A DNA stretch of 64,000 nucleotides, taken from positions 15,624,001 through 15,688,000 of the forward strand of contig JBHGNT010000014.1 of NCBI GenBank assembly GCA_043228905.1, read 5' to 3'. Below are positions 1 through 10,416 of the stretch, one piece after another. This DNA comes from Azolla caroliniana (Eukaryota > Polypodiophyta). Made by a program: the position numbers and the translations under genes. The notes under the pieces were generated by a model. That model saw only the letters and a program-made list of their open reading frames with translations. It made no database searches and had not been told where the DNA came from. The first letter of the stretch is position 1; the number at the start of each line of letters is the position of its first letter.

Positions 1-665
1 AATTTTGGGAAGTGAAGATAGATGAAGTAAATAGGGAGAAGACCTGGGAGTGCCAAGGAATTCCCGAATTGCGATCTCTGCATGCTGTTCGCGGTTATTC
101 CAGGTTGGATGGTCATTGTATTGCGGTTAGAGAATTGACTTGTTTTTGCTTCCATTGTGTGCAGGGAAATTGGAGATATTGTCTAAACAAAGCATACATT
201 CAGAATTGGGAGTATCACACTCTGAATGATAAGGAAGCAGTTGATGGAGAAACAGGGCAGAATGCTGACTTCACATATGAGGGACTTGGAGATACTTTGA
301 GTGATGTCCTGAACGTTGGGGATAACTTCGCTGTAAATGCTGAAGAAGGCAATTCAGAGGGTGCTGATTTCTATATATTAAAGTGCACGGTTAGTAAACA
401 GTGTGCAAGGCAGAATATTGTAGATGCATGGGGAAATTTTGTATCTGCCGGGACATTCTACATCGAAGGCATTTTTTATGCAAAACTAGATGACTACGAA
501 TATGTGTACAGGCTGTTAGAAGACAAACCAGCAGCGTATATGTACTCTCATTTGGTCAGATGCATCAACGTCCCAATGTCAGAATACAATAGCTGCCCCG
601 GTTTATACACTGTTGGTGCTAATGTGTATGAATGTATTTACAATAGTATGCCATGGAATTTGTAG
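1..665 (+). CDS. Partial unknown protein with Cys-rich motif (C-terminal exon, runs off left edge)
   Basis: The frame is open from the first bases of the window to a TAG at 663-665. The GTG at 12 is not a convincing start, so this is the 3' part of a gene or exon that begins outside. About 220 residues are visible. Near residue 45 there is a compact motif CFCFHC, then a Cys and an Asn-Lys-x-Tyr stretch (positions about 150-200), which could bind zinc. The second half (ADFYILKCTV, AWGNFVSAGTFYIEG, YMYSHLVRCI) reads as a folded beta-rich domain, vaguely like BAH-type or transposon-associated domains I have seen in other eukaryotes, but I cannot name the family. It is convergent with the FCP1-like gene on the other strand. 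Its 3' end is part of a 255-bp tandem duplication. Function unknown. Confidence 0.45.
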   Translation, partial: FWEVKIDEVNREKTWECQGIPELRSLHAVRGYSRLDGHCIAVRELTCFCFHCVQGNWRYCLNKAYIQNWEYHTLNDKEAVDGETGQNADFTYEGLGDTLSDVLNVGDNFAVNAEEGNSEGADFYILKCTVSKQCARQNIVDAWGNFVSAGTFYIEGIFYAKLDDYEYVYRLLEDKPAAYMYSHLVRCINVPMSEYNSCPGLYTVGANVYECIYNSMPWNL

Positions 666-1136
666 CTACAAGTAGCACTTACCATGTTCTCTTGTAAAAC
701 AAACATGTATTTCGCGAAAACAGATCAATAAATTCGTTTGGAATCAATTTCTTGTATACAGTCTGCTTTCTGTGCTTCTTTCTCAATAAAATCATGTCTT
801 TTTTGTTAAGTTTTAAGTTATAAGTTATAGCGAAATAGTCATCAGTAGCTAATTAGCTGTACAAATGCAGCTAATTAGCTGTACAAATGTATTTACAATA
901 GTATGCCATGGAATTTGTAGCTACAAGTAGCACTTACCATGTTCTCTTGTAAAACAAACATGTATTTCGCGAAAACAGATCAATAAATTCGTTTGGAATC
1001 AATTTCTTGTATACAGTCTGCTTTCTGTGCTTCTTTCTCAATAAAATCATGTCTTTTTTGTTAAGTTTTAAGTTATAAGTTATAGCGAAATAGTCATCAG
1101 TAGCTAATTAGCTGTACAAATGCAGCTAATTAGCTG
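636..1136. repeat. 255-bp tandem duplication covering the 3' end of the left-edge ORF
   Basis: Copy 1 is 636-890 and copy 2 is 891-1136, offset 255 bp, essentially identical. The unit carries the last codons and stop of the left-edge ORF plus its 3' flank (AATAAA-like signals near 728 and 786) and ends in palindromic TAGCTAATTAGCTG motifs. Copy 2 therefore holds an orphan stop region and a second set of polyadenylation-like signals. Confidence 0.9.
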
Positions 1137-1190
1137 ACCAAATGCAGCTAATTAGCTGTACAAATGTAGCTAATTAGCTGTCAATAGCTA
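846..1190. repeat. Palindromic TAGCTAATTAGCTA-type repeat cluster, left
   Basis: Several copies of (T)AGCTAATTAGCT(G/A), partly inside the 255-bp duplication and partly beyond it (1101-1190). The core is its own reverse complement. The same motif fills 3217-4858 and recurs at 7140-7195. Confidence 0.85.
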
Positions 1191-1311
1191 AATAGTCATC
1201 AATAGAATGAAATCAACAATCTGCAACATATTCCTCAAATTACATAGTAGATAAGTACAGTGGGAACAAGTAATTAAATTCTTCATTGAATAATGTCATC
1301 TCTTTACATAT

Positions 1312-2481
1312 TTATAAATTACCATTGGAAATGTCTACAAATCTCCTATAAACAGCTAAGCTCTTGCTAGTCAGTGGAACGAGTCTACATATATTATCCG
1401 CATATTGAGCTCGGTATGGAGTCCACAACCATGCACCTAGTTGGCAGCTCACTGTTTGCACCAGGTACTGTTCAGGCATTTCCTCGGGTAGAATGAGACA
1501 GCATCTCCGAATATTGAAGTAGTGTCGGAAATGTCCTGTATCCAAAATCAATGTATTGTCAGCATTATATTCAGGCCAAGTAGCCCAAAAATCAGAAAGC
1601 CTCTTGAATCTTGCAGCTTCCATCTGCTCACAATTTTCTCGTGCCCATTGACCTTTAAAACGACTTCGCCATTTTGGGAAGAATCTTGCCAAACACTTCC
1701 ACACATCTGATTTTGGTTTCTCACTCCAAATAAACAAATCGAAGTACTCCGCAGCCCACTCTAGAAACTGATTTGCGTCCCTCCTTGGCTGCATATATCT
1801 CACACTCATCAAGACTTTATCCAGCTCCAAGATCAAGGCTCTTCGCTCGACTTCTAGTGGTTTAGGTTTCCATTCCTGAAACTGAGCCGCTGTTACACCA
1901 TTTTCTGGTAGGATACGATCAATCTCAATCAGCTCAGGTTCGGCTGACACAACTGGTGTCCTTTTCCTCTTTAAACCCCTAGTCGACTGTGTTGGGCCTA
2001 GCTTCACATTCTGGTGCTCTTGTTTTGTCGACTTAGTTATCAATCCTTGGATTACCTCAGTGCATGTAGCTACTGTTCTGCTCGATATCAATCCACTGGT
2101 ATCACATGTTGCATCTACCTGCAACACCAAGTCATCTGTGCTACATGCTGCATCTACCTGCAACACCAAGTCATCCGTGCTACATGCTGCATCTACCTGC
2201 AACACCAAGTCATCCGTGCTACATGCTGCATCTACCTGCAACACCAAGTCATCCGTGCTACATGCTTGATCAACTTGTGTGACCAGATCACTTGTGTCAG
2301 TTGCTACATCTACTTTCAAGATGGGGCCCTTTAAACATGCCGCAACATCAACAGTATCCACACTGCCATTGGCCTTACGAGCAATAGAATCAAACCCTTT
2401 AGACTCTGCAACATCAGAAAACACCAACATATTCACACTCACAAAGTAACTACTAGTCTCACAAAACAATATCCTGAACAT
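1312..2481 (-). CDS. FCP1/NIF-like phosphatase-fold protein with degenerate active site
   Basis: Single minus-strand ORF of about 389 aa from an ATG at 2481 to TAA at 1312-1314. A second in-frame ATG lies 18 codons on, and a splice acceptor at 2406-2407 is also possible, so the 5' end is unsure. Residues about 70-125 are four near-identical 13-residue repeats (VDAACSTDDLVLQ). A basic stretch RGLKRKR follows. The C-terminal 190 residues look like an FCP1/NIF domain: ALILELDKVL, then NQFLEWAAEYFDLFIWSE, then a later TLILDTGHFRHYFN. In active enzymes the first motif is DxDxT/V. Here it reads ELDKV, so the nucleophilic Asp is Glu and catalysis is doubtful. It lies on the same strand 170 bp downstream of the RING-like gene and could be part of that unit, but I found no phase-compatible splice joining them. 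Confidence 0.6.
   Translation of the reverse strand: MFRILFCETSSYFVSVNMLVFSDVAESKGFDSIARKANGSVDTVDVAACLKGPILKVDVATDTSDLVTQVDQACSTDDLVLQVDAACSTDDLVLQVDAACSTDDLVLQVDAACSTDDLVLQVDATCDTSGLISSRTVATCTEVIQGLITKSTKQEHQNVKLGPTQSTRGLKRKRTPVVSAEPELIEIDRILPENGVTAAQFQEWKPKPLEVERRALILELDKVLMSVRYMQPRRDANQFLEWAAEYFDLFIWSEKPKSDVWKCLARFFPKWRSRFKGQWARENCEQMEAARFKRLSDFWATWPEYNADNTLILDTGHFRHYFNIRRCCLILPEEMPEQYLVQTVSCQLGAWLWTPYRAQYADNICRLVPLTSKSLAVYRRFVDISNGNL
2111..2266 (-). repeat. Four 39-bp tandem repeats inside the FCP1-like coding region
   Basis: Copies start at 2111, 2150, 2189 and 2228, differing at one or two bases. Each encodes 13 residues, so the frame is kept at any copy number. A diverged fifth unit lies just upstream in the protein. 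Confidence 0.92.
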
Positions 2482-2654
2482 CAAAGAGTTTCAGTCATAG
2501 AACAACACTCTTCAAATTATCTTGGAAAAACATCATAGAGTTCCATTACATAATGTGGATCAAGCAACAACCAATCTGAGGTTTTACTTGTCCAACAGGA
2601 TAGTAAAACTTCATAAAACCCTAGCAAAATCCCTAAGCTAACAATCATATCCAA

Positions 2655-5600
2655 CTAAACAGTATTTCGCTCCACTACGTCTGGGCCCCTTGACCGAGTA
2701 ACTGGTCTTGTTCCCGATCGTGGCCCCTTCTTCAGCCTTTTTCTGGTTGGTTCCCCATTTAGCCTTGCTTCTAGGACCCAATGCGCAAGTGTGTCCTCCT
2801 CCGACAACCTTCCCATCGCCTCAGCAGCTAATTGCACATCAGCCGTTTCTTGAACTAGCTTTTCAAGTACAGAGGGATCTGTTTGGACATTTTCAGTAGT
2901 TGGGCTCGGTGGGGTGGAATCAAGGTCTTGAGACTCGAAGAAATGTTGCATCAAGTGTTCATAAACACTGTTGTTGTGAACCTCAGTTTTACATGTTGTT
3001 TCCACTATTTCATGGCATTTCACATCGTTGCCTAATTCAGTACACTGTTCCAAAAGAATAGGGTGCAGCTGATCTGAAGGAGATGTGATAGCAGGACTCT
3101 TACTTTCAGCCACATTGGCAGTAGTATCCTCATCTGTTGCAGCATCATCAGCACCAGACACATCATGTGCCGTCCTTAATCCACAAGATTCTACAATAAC
3201 ATGACAATTATTTAGGATAGCTAATTAGCTACTTTACTAAACTATGGTAGAAGCTAGGATAGCTAATTAGCTAGTACGATAGCTAATTAGCTAGTATGAT
3301 AGCTAATTAGGTACTTTACTCAACTATGGTAGTAGTTAGGATAGCTAATTAGGTACTTTACTCAACTATGGTAGTAGTTAGGATAGCTAATTAGGTACTT
3401 TACTCAACTATGGTAGTAGTTAGGATAACTTATTAGCTACTAGGACAGCTAATTAGCTGCTAGTAGCTAATTAGCTACTAGGATAGCTAATTAGCTGCCA
3501 GTAGCTAATTAGCTACTAGGATAGCTAATTAGCTGCCAGTAGCTAATTAGCTACTAGGATAGCTTATTAGCTACTTTACACAACTATGGCAGTAGCTACT
3601 AGGATAGCTAATTCGCTAGTAGGATAGCTAATTAGTTGCCAGCAGCTAATTAGCTACTAGGATAGCTAATTAGCTACTAGGATAGCTAATTAGTTGCCAG
3701 TAGCTAATTAGCTAGTAGGATAGCTAATTAGGTACGTTACTCAACTATGGTAGTAGCTAATTAGCTAGTAGGATAGCTTATTAGCTACTTTACACAACTA
3801 TAGTAGTAGCTAGGATAGCTAATTAGCTACTAGGACAGCTAATTAGCTACTAGGACAGCTAATTAGCTACTAGGACAGCTAATTAGCTACTTTACTCAAC
3901 TATGGTGGTAGCTAGGATAGCTAATTAGCTACAATGAAAGCTAATTAGCTACTTTCTCAACTATGTAGTAGCTAGGATAGCTTATTAGCTACTAGGACAG
4001 CTAATTAGCTGCCAGTAGCTAATTAGCTACTAGGATAGCTAATTAGCTACTTTACACAACTATGTCAGTAGCTAATTAGCTACTATGATAGCTAATTAGC
4101 TAGTAGGATAGCTAATTAGCTAGTAGGATAGCTAATTAGTTGCCAGTAGCTAATTAGCTAGTAGGATAGCTAATTAGCTTTTTTACACAACTATGGTACT
4201 AGCTAATTAGCTAGTACCATAGCTAACTAGCTACTAGGATAGCTTATTAGCTACTTTACACAACTATGTCAGTAGCTAATTAGCTACTATGATAGCTAAT
4301 TAGCTAGTAGGATAGCTAATTAGCTAGTAGGATAGCTAATTAGTTGCCAGTAGCTAATTAGCTAGTAGGATAGCTAATTAGCTTTTTTACACAACTATGG
4401 TACTAGCTAATTAGCTAGTACCATAGCTAACTAGCTACTAGGATAGCTTATTAGCTACTTTACACAACTATGTCAGTAGCTAATTAGCTACTATGGTAGC
4501 TAATTAGCTAGTAGGATAGCTAATTAGTTGCCAGTAGCTAATTAGCTAGTAGGATAGCTAATTAGCTTTTTTACACAACTATGGTACTAGCTAATTAGCT
4601 AGTACCATAGCTAACTAGCTACTAGGATAGCTTATTAGCTACTTTACACAACTATGGCAGTAGCTAATTAGTTACTAGGATAGCTAATTAGTTGCCAGTG
4701 GCTAATTAGCTAGTAGGATAGCTATTTAGCTTTTTTACACAACTATGGTACTAGCTAATTAGCTAGTACCATAGCTAATTAGCTACTAGGATAGCTAATT
4801 AGCTAGTAGCTCATTAGCTGCCAGTAGCTAATTAGCTAGTAGGATAGCTAATTAGAAAAGACTAAGCTTATTAGCTACAGTATGGTATACCTGTTTGTTT
4901 TCTCCACTCATTTGGTAGAGTTGTATTGCAATCTCCCAAACAGAATGCAGCAATTCGACAGGCATGTTGAAAACAAAGCAGATGGTATGTGTGGTTGCAT
5001 GGTTGTAGGTGAACCAACAAAGACGCAGTTTTGTCCTCCACACCTAACCCGCAAGCGATGCAACGTGCTTGAACTGTCAATAAATCATTTTCTGGTTCTA
5101 CTTCATTTGGTAAGGGAGCAAGAATGTTCAGGTCCAAATCCTGTCTGGTCCTTACCATTCCCTCCACAAAATGTAGCTTCTTCTTAAGGCAGCTAACTAC
5201 CTGTTCTTGATGAATGTATTGTTCCTTCAACGCAACAGAGAAATTTACCGATTAATTATTCTTGTTGTTGAAAGATACACCAACTTTGCTCAGGAATCGT
5301 TAACTTACTTGAAGCTTATCCAAATTGTAATCTGCAACAGTATTTACACCTAGAAGGTCCAGGTTCATTGAAAGAACCTGGATCTCTATTTGCAGTTCTA
5401 TTTTACGCTGGGGATCCAGTGGCCCCTCTAATTCAAGCTCCTGTTGCGCAACCTATTCCAGATAATGCTTGATTAGCACATTTTACCCGTTATTTATAAC
5501 ACAATCACATACCAGCAAAACAATAGTTACCTGAATCTTATTTCTAATTGTTGTAACAGCAGAAGTAACTTTGCTCTCCATTGCAGAAGCCATTGTGGCT

Positions 5601-6973
5601 TTCTCTAAATCAGTCTTAAAAAATGCCAATGTCTCACAGGCTTCATGGACATTTTTTAGCATATAGCTAACCAATGTCTCACCTGTATCATCGACATTGG
5701 CTTTCCTTGGGTGTCGGTGTGGTGTATGCCCCCGGTCTTGCTGGGAGTCGGCAGTTGCATCAACAGCTGCCATGCTCCAAAATCTGTCTATTTTTTGTGC
5801 CAAGGTCCCCATCTTTCGGCATCTTTTTACCGATGCCTCACCATAGACTGCCCAAGCTACCCTATACATTTCAGGGTCTCTAGATTCCTTCGCTGTTTTG
5901 CAGTACTCATATGCAAATGCTCTAGCAAATGAAACTGACAACTCATTGTTGACTGGGATCTCCTGATGAACTTTCTGGTGCAGTCTCATGCAGTCATCGT
6001 ACAAGTCGGCTCGTACATGCTTCAGCTTGACCTTGCCTTTGACTCTAGGCACTGTATATACTGTCATCCAGTCTATATCACTGATCAATTTATCACTTAG
6101 GACAGCAGGGTCAACACCCTCGAGTGACAGACCATAGGTGTTGTGGAAGTCCTCCTTTGTCTCGCAAAATTTTGCGAAGTTTAACACTCTCGTATACGGA
6201 GGAACGAGCCATCTGAAATATCATTTCAGAAATCAGAAATAGTGCAAAATCAGAATATGTGAGAATCAAAAACCCCAATCAACAACAACAAAAATGGTGC
6301 AAAATCTTTAACTTAACCTAATCAAAATCTGTAATCAGAAGTTTGAAATCAGAAACCCTAATCAAAATCTGTAATCAGAAGTTTGTAACCAGAAACCTTA
6401 TTCAGAAATTCTTATCAGAAATTTATAATCAAAAACCCTAATCAGAAATTTCAATCAGAAACCCTAATAAAAAATTTCAATCACAAACCCTAATAAGAAA
6501 TCCTAAGCAGAAATTTATAAACAAAAACCCTATTCAGAAATTCTAATTTGTAATCAAAATTTGTAACCAGAAACCCTATTCAAAAATTTTAATCAGAAAT
6601 TTATAATCAAAAACCCTAATCAGAAATTTCAATCACAAACCCTAATCAGAAATTTCAATCACAAACCCTAATCACTAAAGACAGGATTAAACACAAAAAA
6701 AGTAATATAAACACACCTGTTGCTACTCCCCGATTTGCGAGACATCCTTGTATGGGACTCCAAGGACTTCGCCCTATTCGATTTTGGGGAAATATGAATC
6801 GGCACCAAAGTTCAGACAGTAGTCAAAAAGAAAAAACAAATGTTTGGGGTTTCTGTAACTGAAACATACCTGGACGATGATCGAGCGGGTTCTGTGTTGT
6901 AGCTCTCAATCTGCAATGTCGATTTTTTGCTGTTGCGGGAGCTACGTCTGCGTTCGTGCTCTGAGTACTCCAT
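2655..6973 (-). CDS. Six-exon gene: coiled coil plus RING-like Cys/His domain protein (618 aa), family unknown
   Basis: Proposed exons on the minus strand: 6973-6870, 6773-6717, 6212-5531, 5452-5309, 5224-4891, 3190-2655. Every intron has GT/AG ends, all phases match, and the sum is 619 codons including the stop. The N-terminus is Ser/Arg/Lys-rich. Exon 3 is a globular 227-residue region with no family I recognise. Exon 4 (VAQQELELEG...) and the start of exon 5 look like coiled coil. Exon 5 carries CIAC, then CNHTYHLLC and CLGDC, a spacing like a RING or other cross-brace zinc domain. Exon 6 is acidic then basic (TRKRLKKGPRSGTRPVTRSRG), suggesting a nuclear tail. Intron 5 (4890-3191, 1.7 kb) is almost entirely palindromic satellite; intron 2 (6716-6213) holds an AAACCCTA-rich array. 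A ubiquitin-ligase or chromatin role is only a guess. Confidence 0.6.
3217..4858. repeat. Palindromic AT-rich minisatellite (TAGCTAATTAGCTA core) filling intron 5
   Basis: Dozens of copies of TAGCTAATTAGCTA, a perfect 14-bp palindrome, separated by short spacers such as CTAGGA, CTAGGACA, TTGCCAG and TTTACACAACTATGG. Simple stretches have a period near 20 bp (for example 3820-3890). Longer blocks starting at 4054, 4258, 4462 and 4646 form a higher-order repeat. The array ends within 30 bp of the exon 5 donor side and within 35 bp of the exon 6 acceptor. Confidence 0.95.
6290..6685. repeat. Degenerate AAACCCTAATCAGAAATT array with telobox-like cores (intron 2)
   Basis: About 20 irregular repeats of the form AAACCCTAATCAGAAATTT and AAACCCTATTCAGAAATTC. 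AAACCCTA is the plant telobox and matches 8 bases of the Arabidopsis-type telomere, but the units are not head-to-tail heptamers. It lies in intron 2 of the RING-like gene. Confidence 0.8.
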
Positions 6974-7129
6974 CTGCGTTCAAAATCAGACTTAGGCTAA
7001 ACAGGAAATTGATGACATTGAAGTCGACCTTAGATGATGGTGATATTCCCCAAGTTCCACTACGTCTGAAACAGAAGTTCAAATATTTGAGTTTTTTCAT
7101 AAATTAGTTTTTCAAATATTTGATTTTCC

Positions 7130-7200
7130 CACAAAAAAGACTAGCTAAACAAATAGCTAATTAGCTATGGCCATTTTAGTAGCTAATTAGCTATAATAGT
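7130..7200. repeat. TAGCTAATTAGCTA motifs upstream of the six-exon gene
   Basis: Two clear copies (near 7153 and 7178) plus a partial copy, 160-220 bp upstream of the predicted ATG at 6973, that is in its likely promoter or 5' UTR. The LINE begins just to the right. Confidence 0.7.
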
Positions 7201-7236
7201 GTTTCCACTCGCATGCTTTTACCCAACTGATACTAG

Positions 7237-10200
7237 ATGATCATATATAATGGCTTAGCCAAGTGGCCGGGCTCGGAAGAGCTCACATGTTTCCCACATG
7301 GAGGAGGGGAAAGCACAGTTGATTACCTAATTGGACGCCTTGAAGCTACCCACATGGTTAACTCCTTCCGGGTGGCCCCATGCCCAATTGGTGCAGACCA
7401 TAGCTTCCTATACTTTGAGCTAAAATGCGACACCTCCCACGGCACCAACTCTAGCCAACCAAACCATCACACCATAATACATTTCACGCATGAGCTCCCT
7501 GACATCTACTCCCGAAATGTTCAAGCCCATCTCTCCTCTTTTGATTCTTCCTTGCCTTTAGAGAACCTCAATACAGAACTTGCACACATCCTTCACTCAA
7601 CAACAATTAGTAGCTTCCCATACACGAAACACTCCAATCATAGTAGAATAGGGTCTATGCCACAGAACAAGTGGTATGATGAGGATTGTAGAGAGTTGTA
7701 TAGACAACTTAAAGTGTCGCGAGTTAGTGGTACTATATCCTCAATACAGGCTCGCAAAGAGATGCGTAAGAAGACACATCGTAAAAGACGAGCTTGGGAA
7801 GCATCTCAATATTGGGAACTCTACCATATGCTCATGAGTAGGGATTGCGCCCTTCCATGGAAGATACTATGGGAACCGCGACCAAAAACACCGATCGAGG
7901 ATCCCAATATTTGGCACACATATATCGAGAGACTCTACCATGTCCCAAACCAACCTCCCATTCCAATGCCTTCCACACCTCGACCTACCATGCGGACACT
8001 TTTCACGAAGTCTAGGGTCACGAAGGTCATAAAAAAATTACAACATAGGAAATCCATGGTCCACACAGGATCGTGAGTTGAGCTAATCATATATGCTCGA
8101 GAATGCCTAGCCCCCTTTCTCACTCTAATCTTCAACCGCGCCCTCGCCAAGGGTTTTCCACCACAATGGACCATGACCATTGTGGGCCCTATACATAAAG
8201 GAGGGGACCCAATAGACCCAAATACATATAGGACCATTATGATAGGTCATACACTCGCTAAATTATATGGTGCAGTAATGGAAGCGGAGCTCAACGATTA
8301 TATGGAAACATTAAGTCTTTGAGCACCTGAGCAGGTTGGCTTTAGACGCGCCTTCTCCACTATTGACCATATTTTCACACTTAGGTGCTTAATTGACCAG
8401 ACGAAGGCTCGTAAGATGAAACTATATTGTTGCTTTGTGGACTTCCGCAAAGCCTTCGACACGGTTCCTAGGGACAGGTTGTTTGATAGACTTAAGAGCT
8501 TGGAGATACCAAATGACATGATCTGGGCCATTTATACCCTATATGAGCAAGTCTCTAGGCGCGTAAGATGCCCAGGTGGCCTATCTGATTGTTTCACTAG
8601 CACCATTGATGTAAAACAGGGTTGCCCCCTATCACCAACTGTTTTTGGGATCTACATTGATGAGATCATTGATTTTATTGCTCGTAAGGGAGGCAACGGA
8701 GTAGCTATTGGGGATACACAAGTTAGTCTCTTACTCTACGTAGACGACATTGTGTTGCTCTCGGAGTCGGAACACAACCTACAAATGCATCTTGCCCTAG
8801 ATGACTTTTGTAGACAACGAGGACTGGAGATGAATATAGCGAAAACTAAAGTCCTTATCTTTCATACATCGTCCCGAGTTAGGAGTAAATGTCACCTTAT
8901 CCTCTCTCATAAACTAGTTGAGGTAGTTGGATCATATGTATACTTGGGAGTCACTTTTAGTGCTCGCTCAAGTAAATTCTCGATGACCTAGACAACCAAA
9001 GATAGGCTAACGAGATGGTATGCATCCCTCTCACTCCTACAGAGACAATGCCACCAGGCATACTTTCAAGAGCCACGGACTAAGGGATGGCTCTTTGACT
9101 CATTAGTGACCCCTTCCCTCATGTATGCATCAATAGTATGGGCTCCAGGTCTACCATCTTTCATGTGGACACAATTAGATAGACATTTTGTGACGATGTT
9201 ATCACTTCAATTCGAAAGCAAATCATCAGTACCACATGACATTATTAGAGCAGAGTTCAGTTTGCCCCCGATGTTAGTCAAAACACATCTTTCATTTGGA
9301 CTCAATTAGACAGACCTTTTGTGACAATGTTATCACGTCAAATCCAAAGCAAATCGTCAGTACCACATGACATTATTAGAGCAGAGTTCAGTTTGCCCCC
9401 GATGTTAATCAAAGCACTTTTTCAAGTGGTAAGTTTTATTTGTCGAATACATAGACAACCACAAGTTAGGATATCCCGTCGAGTCTTTGAGGCATCTCGA
9501 TCCCTACATGCGTCTGGAGACACTAGGTCTTGGTATAGCACTGTGGTGAGGTGGTTACTTGCAAACAACATAGACATTAACAACTTACCTCCCCTTCAGT
9601 ACAACCATGGGATTGATCAAACTATAATATCTCAGGAAGACCGTAATAAAGTGATACGTCAAGAAATATGGCAAATTTACACTCGATATAAATGGATCAT
9701 CCCACGAGAGCCACTCCCATTTAAAATGGAGTACTATAAGGAACACTTCTTGCATTGCTCTAAGTTACGTTTTATTACACGACCAAGATATCTAGATACA
9801 TTCTTATCAAATGCACTAAGGGTGGCCATTGGACAACTTAGGATATCATCTCACCAACTTGAGATTGAGAATGGTCGGGCTAATAGAGTCCCTAGAGAAG
9901 AAAGACTATGTAGGTTATGCCACATAGAGATAGAGGATGAGTATCACTTCACATGCAAGTGCCCAACTTATGCTGAGGTACGAGCGGAATACCAAGACAT
10001 ATTAGGACCCTCTCCCACTCTCTCCAAACTATTAGATACCCTGGATGTAAAGAGACTAGGTAGGCATATCTTAGAGCTAAAAGAACATATGGAGAATAAA
10101 TTACAAAGTGTTAACCATAACCCTTTTACTATTCATCAACTTGTAACTAGTGTAATTTTTTTAGGAACGAGGGGAGACGATGAATGGGGATACACTTACG

Positions 10201-10416
10201 CCACTCGGCCTCTCTCTTGAGGAAGCATAAATGCAAAGTACAACTAAACGCTCTCGAATGTTGGGCTTCAAAACAAGTCGACACAGAGTAGGAAAGATTA
10301 AGAAGATAAGGGAATGTGAGCTACGTCGACTAGAAGTTATGGTTGGGGTACCTATTACATTGGGATCACACGCCACATCCACATCGAACCCCTTTGACCT
10401 CCCACTTCTCGTCTAG
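7237..10416 (+). pseudogene. LINE A ORF2: endonuclease end, reverse transcriptase, C-terminal zinc knuckle
   Basis: Frame 1 is used from 7237. The piece STVDYLIGR and then ADHSFL is the end of an exonuclease-endonuclease-phosphatase domain. Reverse transcriptase motifs follow: VDFRKAFDTVPR (8437 on), KQGCPLSP, and the catalytic YVDD at 8737-8748. In-frame stops occur at 8074, 8323 and 8989. A 131-bp tandem duplication at 9161-9422 shifts the frame from 1 to 3. A C-terminal knuckle CRLCHIEIEDEYHFTCKC lies at about 9905-9965. Another shift near 10180 moves back to frame 1 for the tail ending at 10416. The copy cannot encode a working protein. Confidence 0.9.
9161..9422 (+). repeat. 131-bp tandem duplication within LINE A
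   Basis: Bases near 9172 (CAATTAGA) recur at 9303, and the following 110 bases match with a few changes. 131 is not a multiple of 3, which explains the frame change in the ORF. LINE B has only one copy in this region. Confidence 0.88.

Noticed and set aside
2014-2334. Plus-strand open frames with repeated CCIYLQHQVIRAT
   Set aside because: Shadow of the 39-bp repeats of the FCP1-like coding region on the other strand; no start context or domain.
1312-3190. FCP1-like ORF as a further exon of the six-exon gene
   Set aside because: No donor in the last exon has the phase needed for the acceptor at 2406; kept as a separate gene, though transcript data could change this.
3217-4858. CRISPR-like array (short palindromic repeats with spacers)
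   Set aside because: Spacers are themselves repetitive and short, there are no cas genes, and the sequence is eukaryotic.
6290-6685. Interstitial telomere array
   Set aside because: Units are not consecutive CCCTAAA heptamers; only the AAACCCTA core recurs within longer irregular units.
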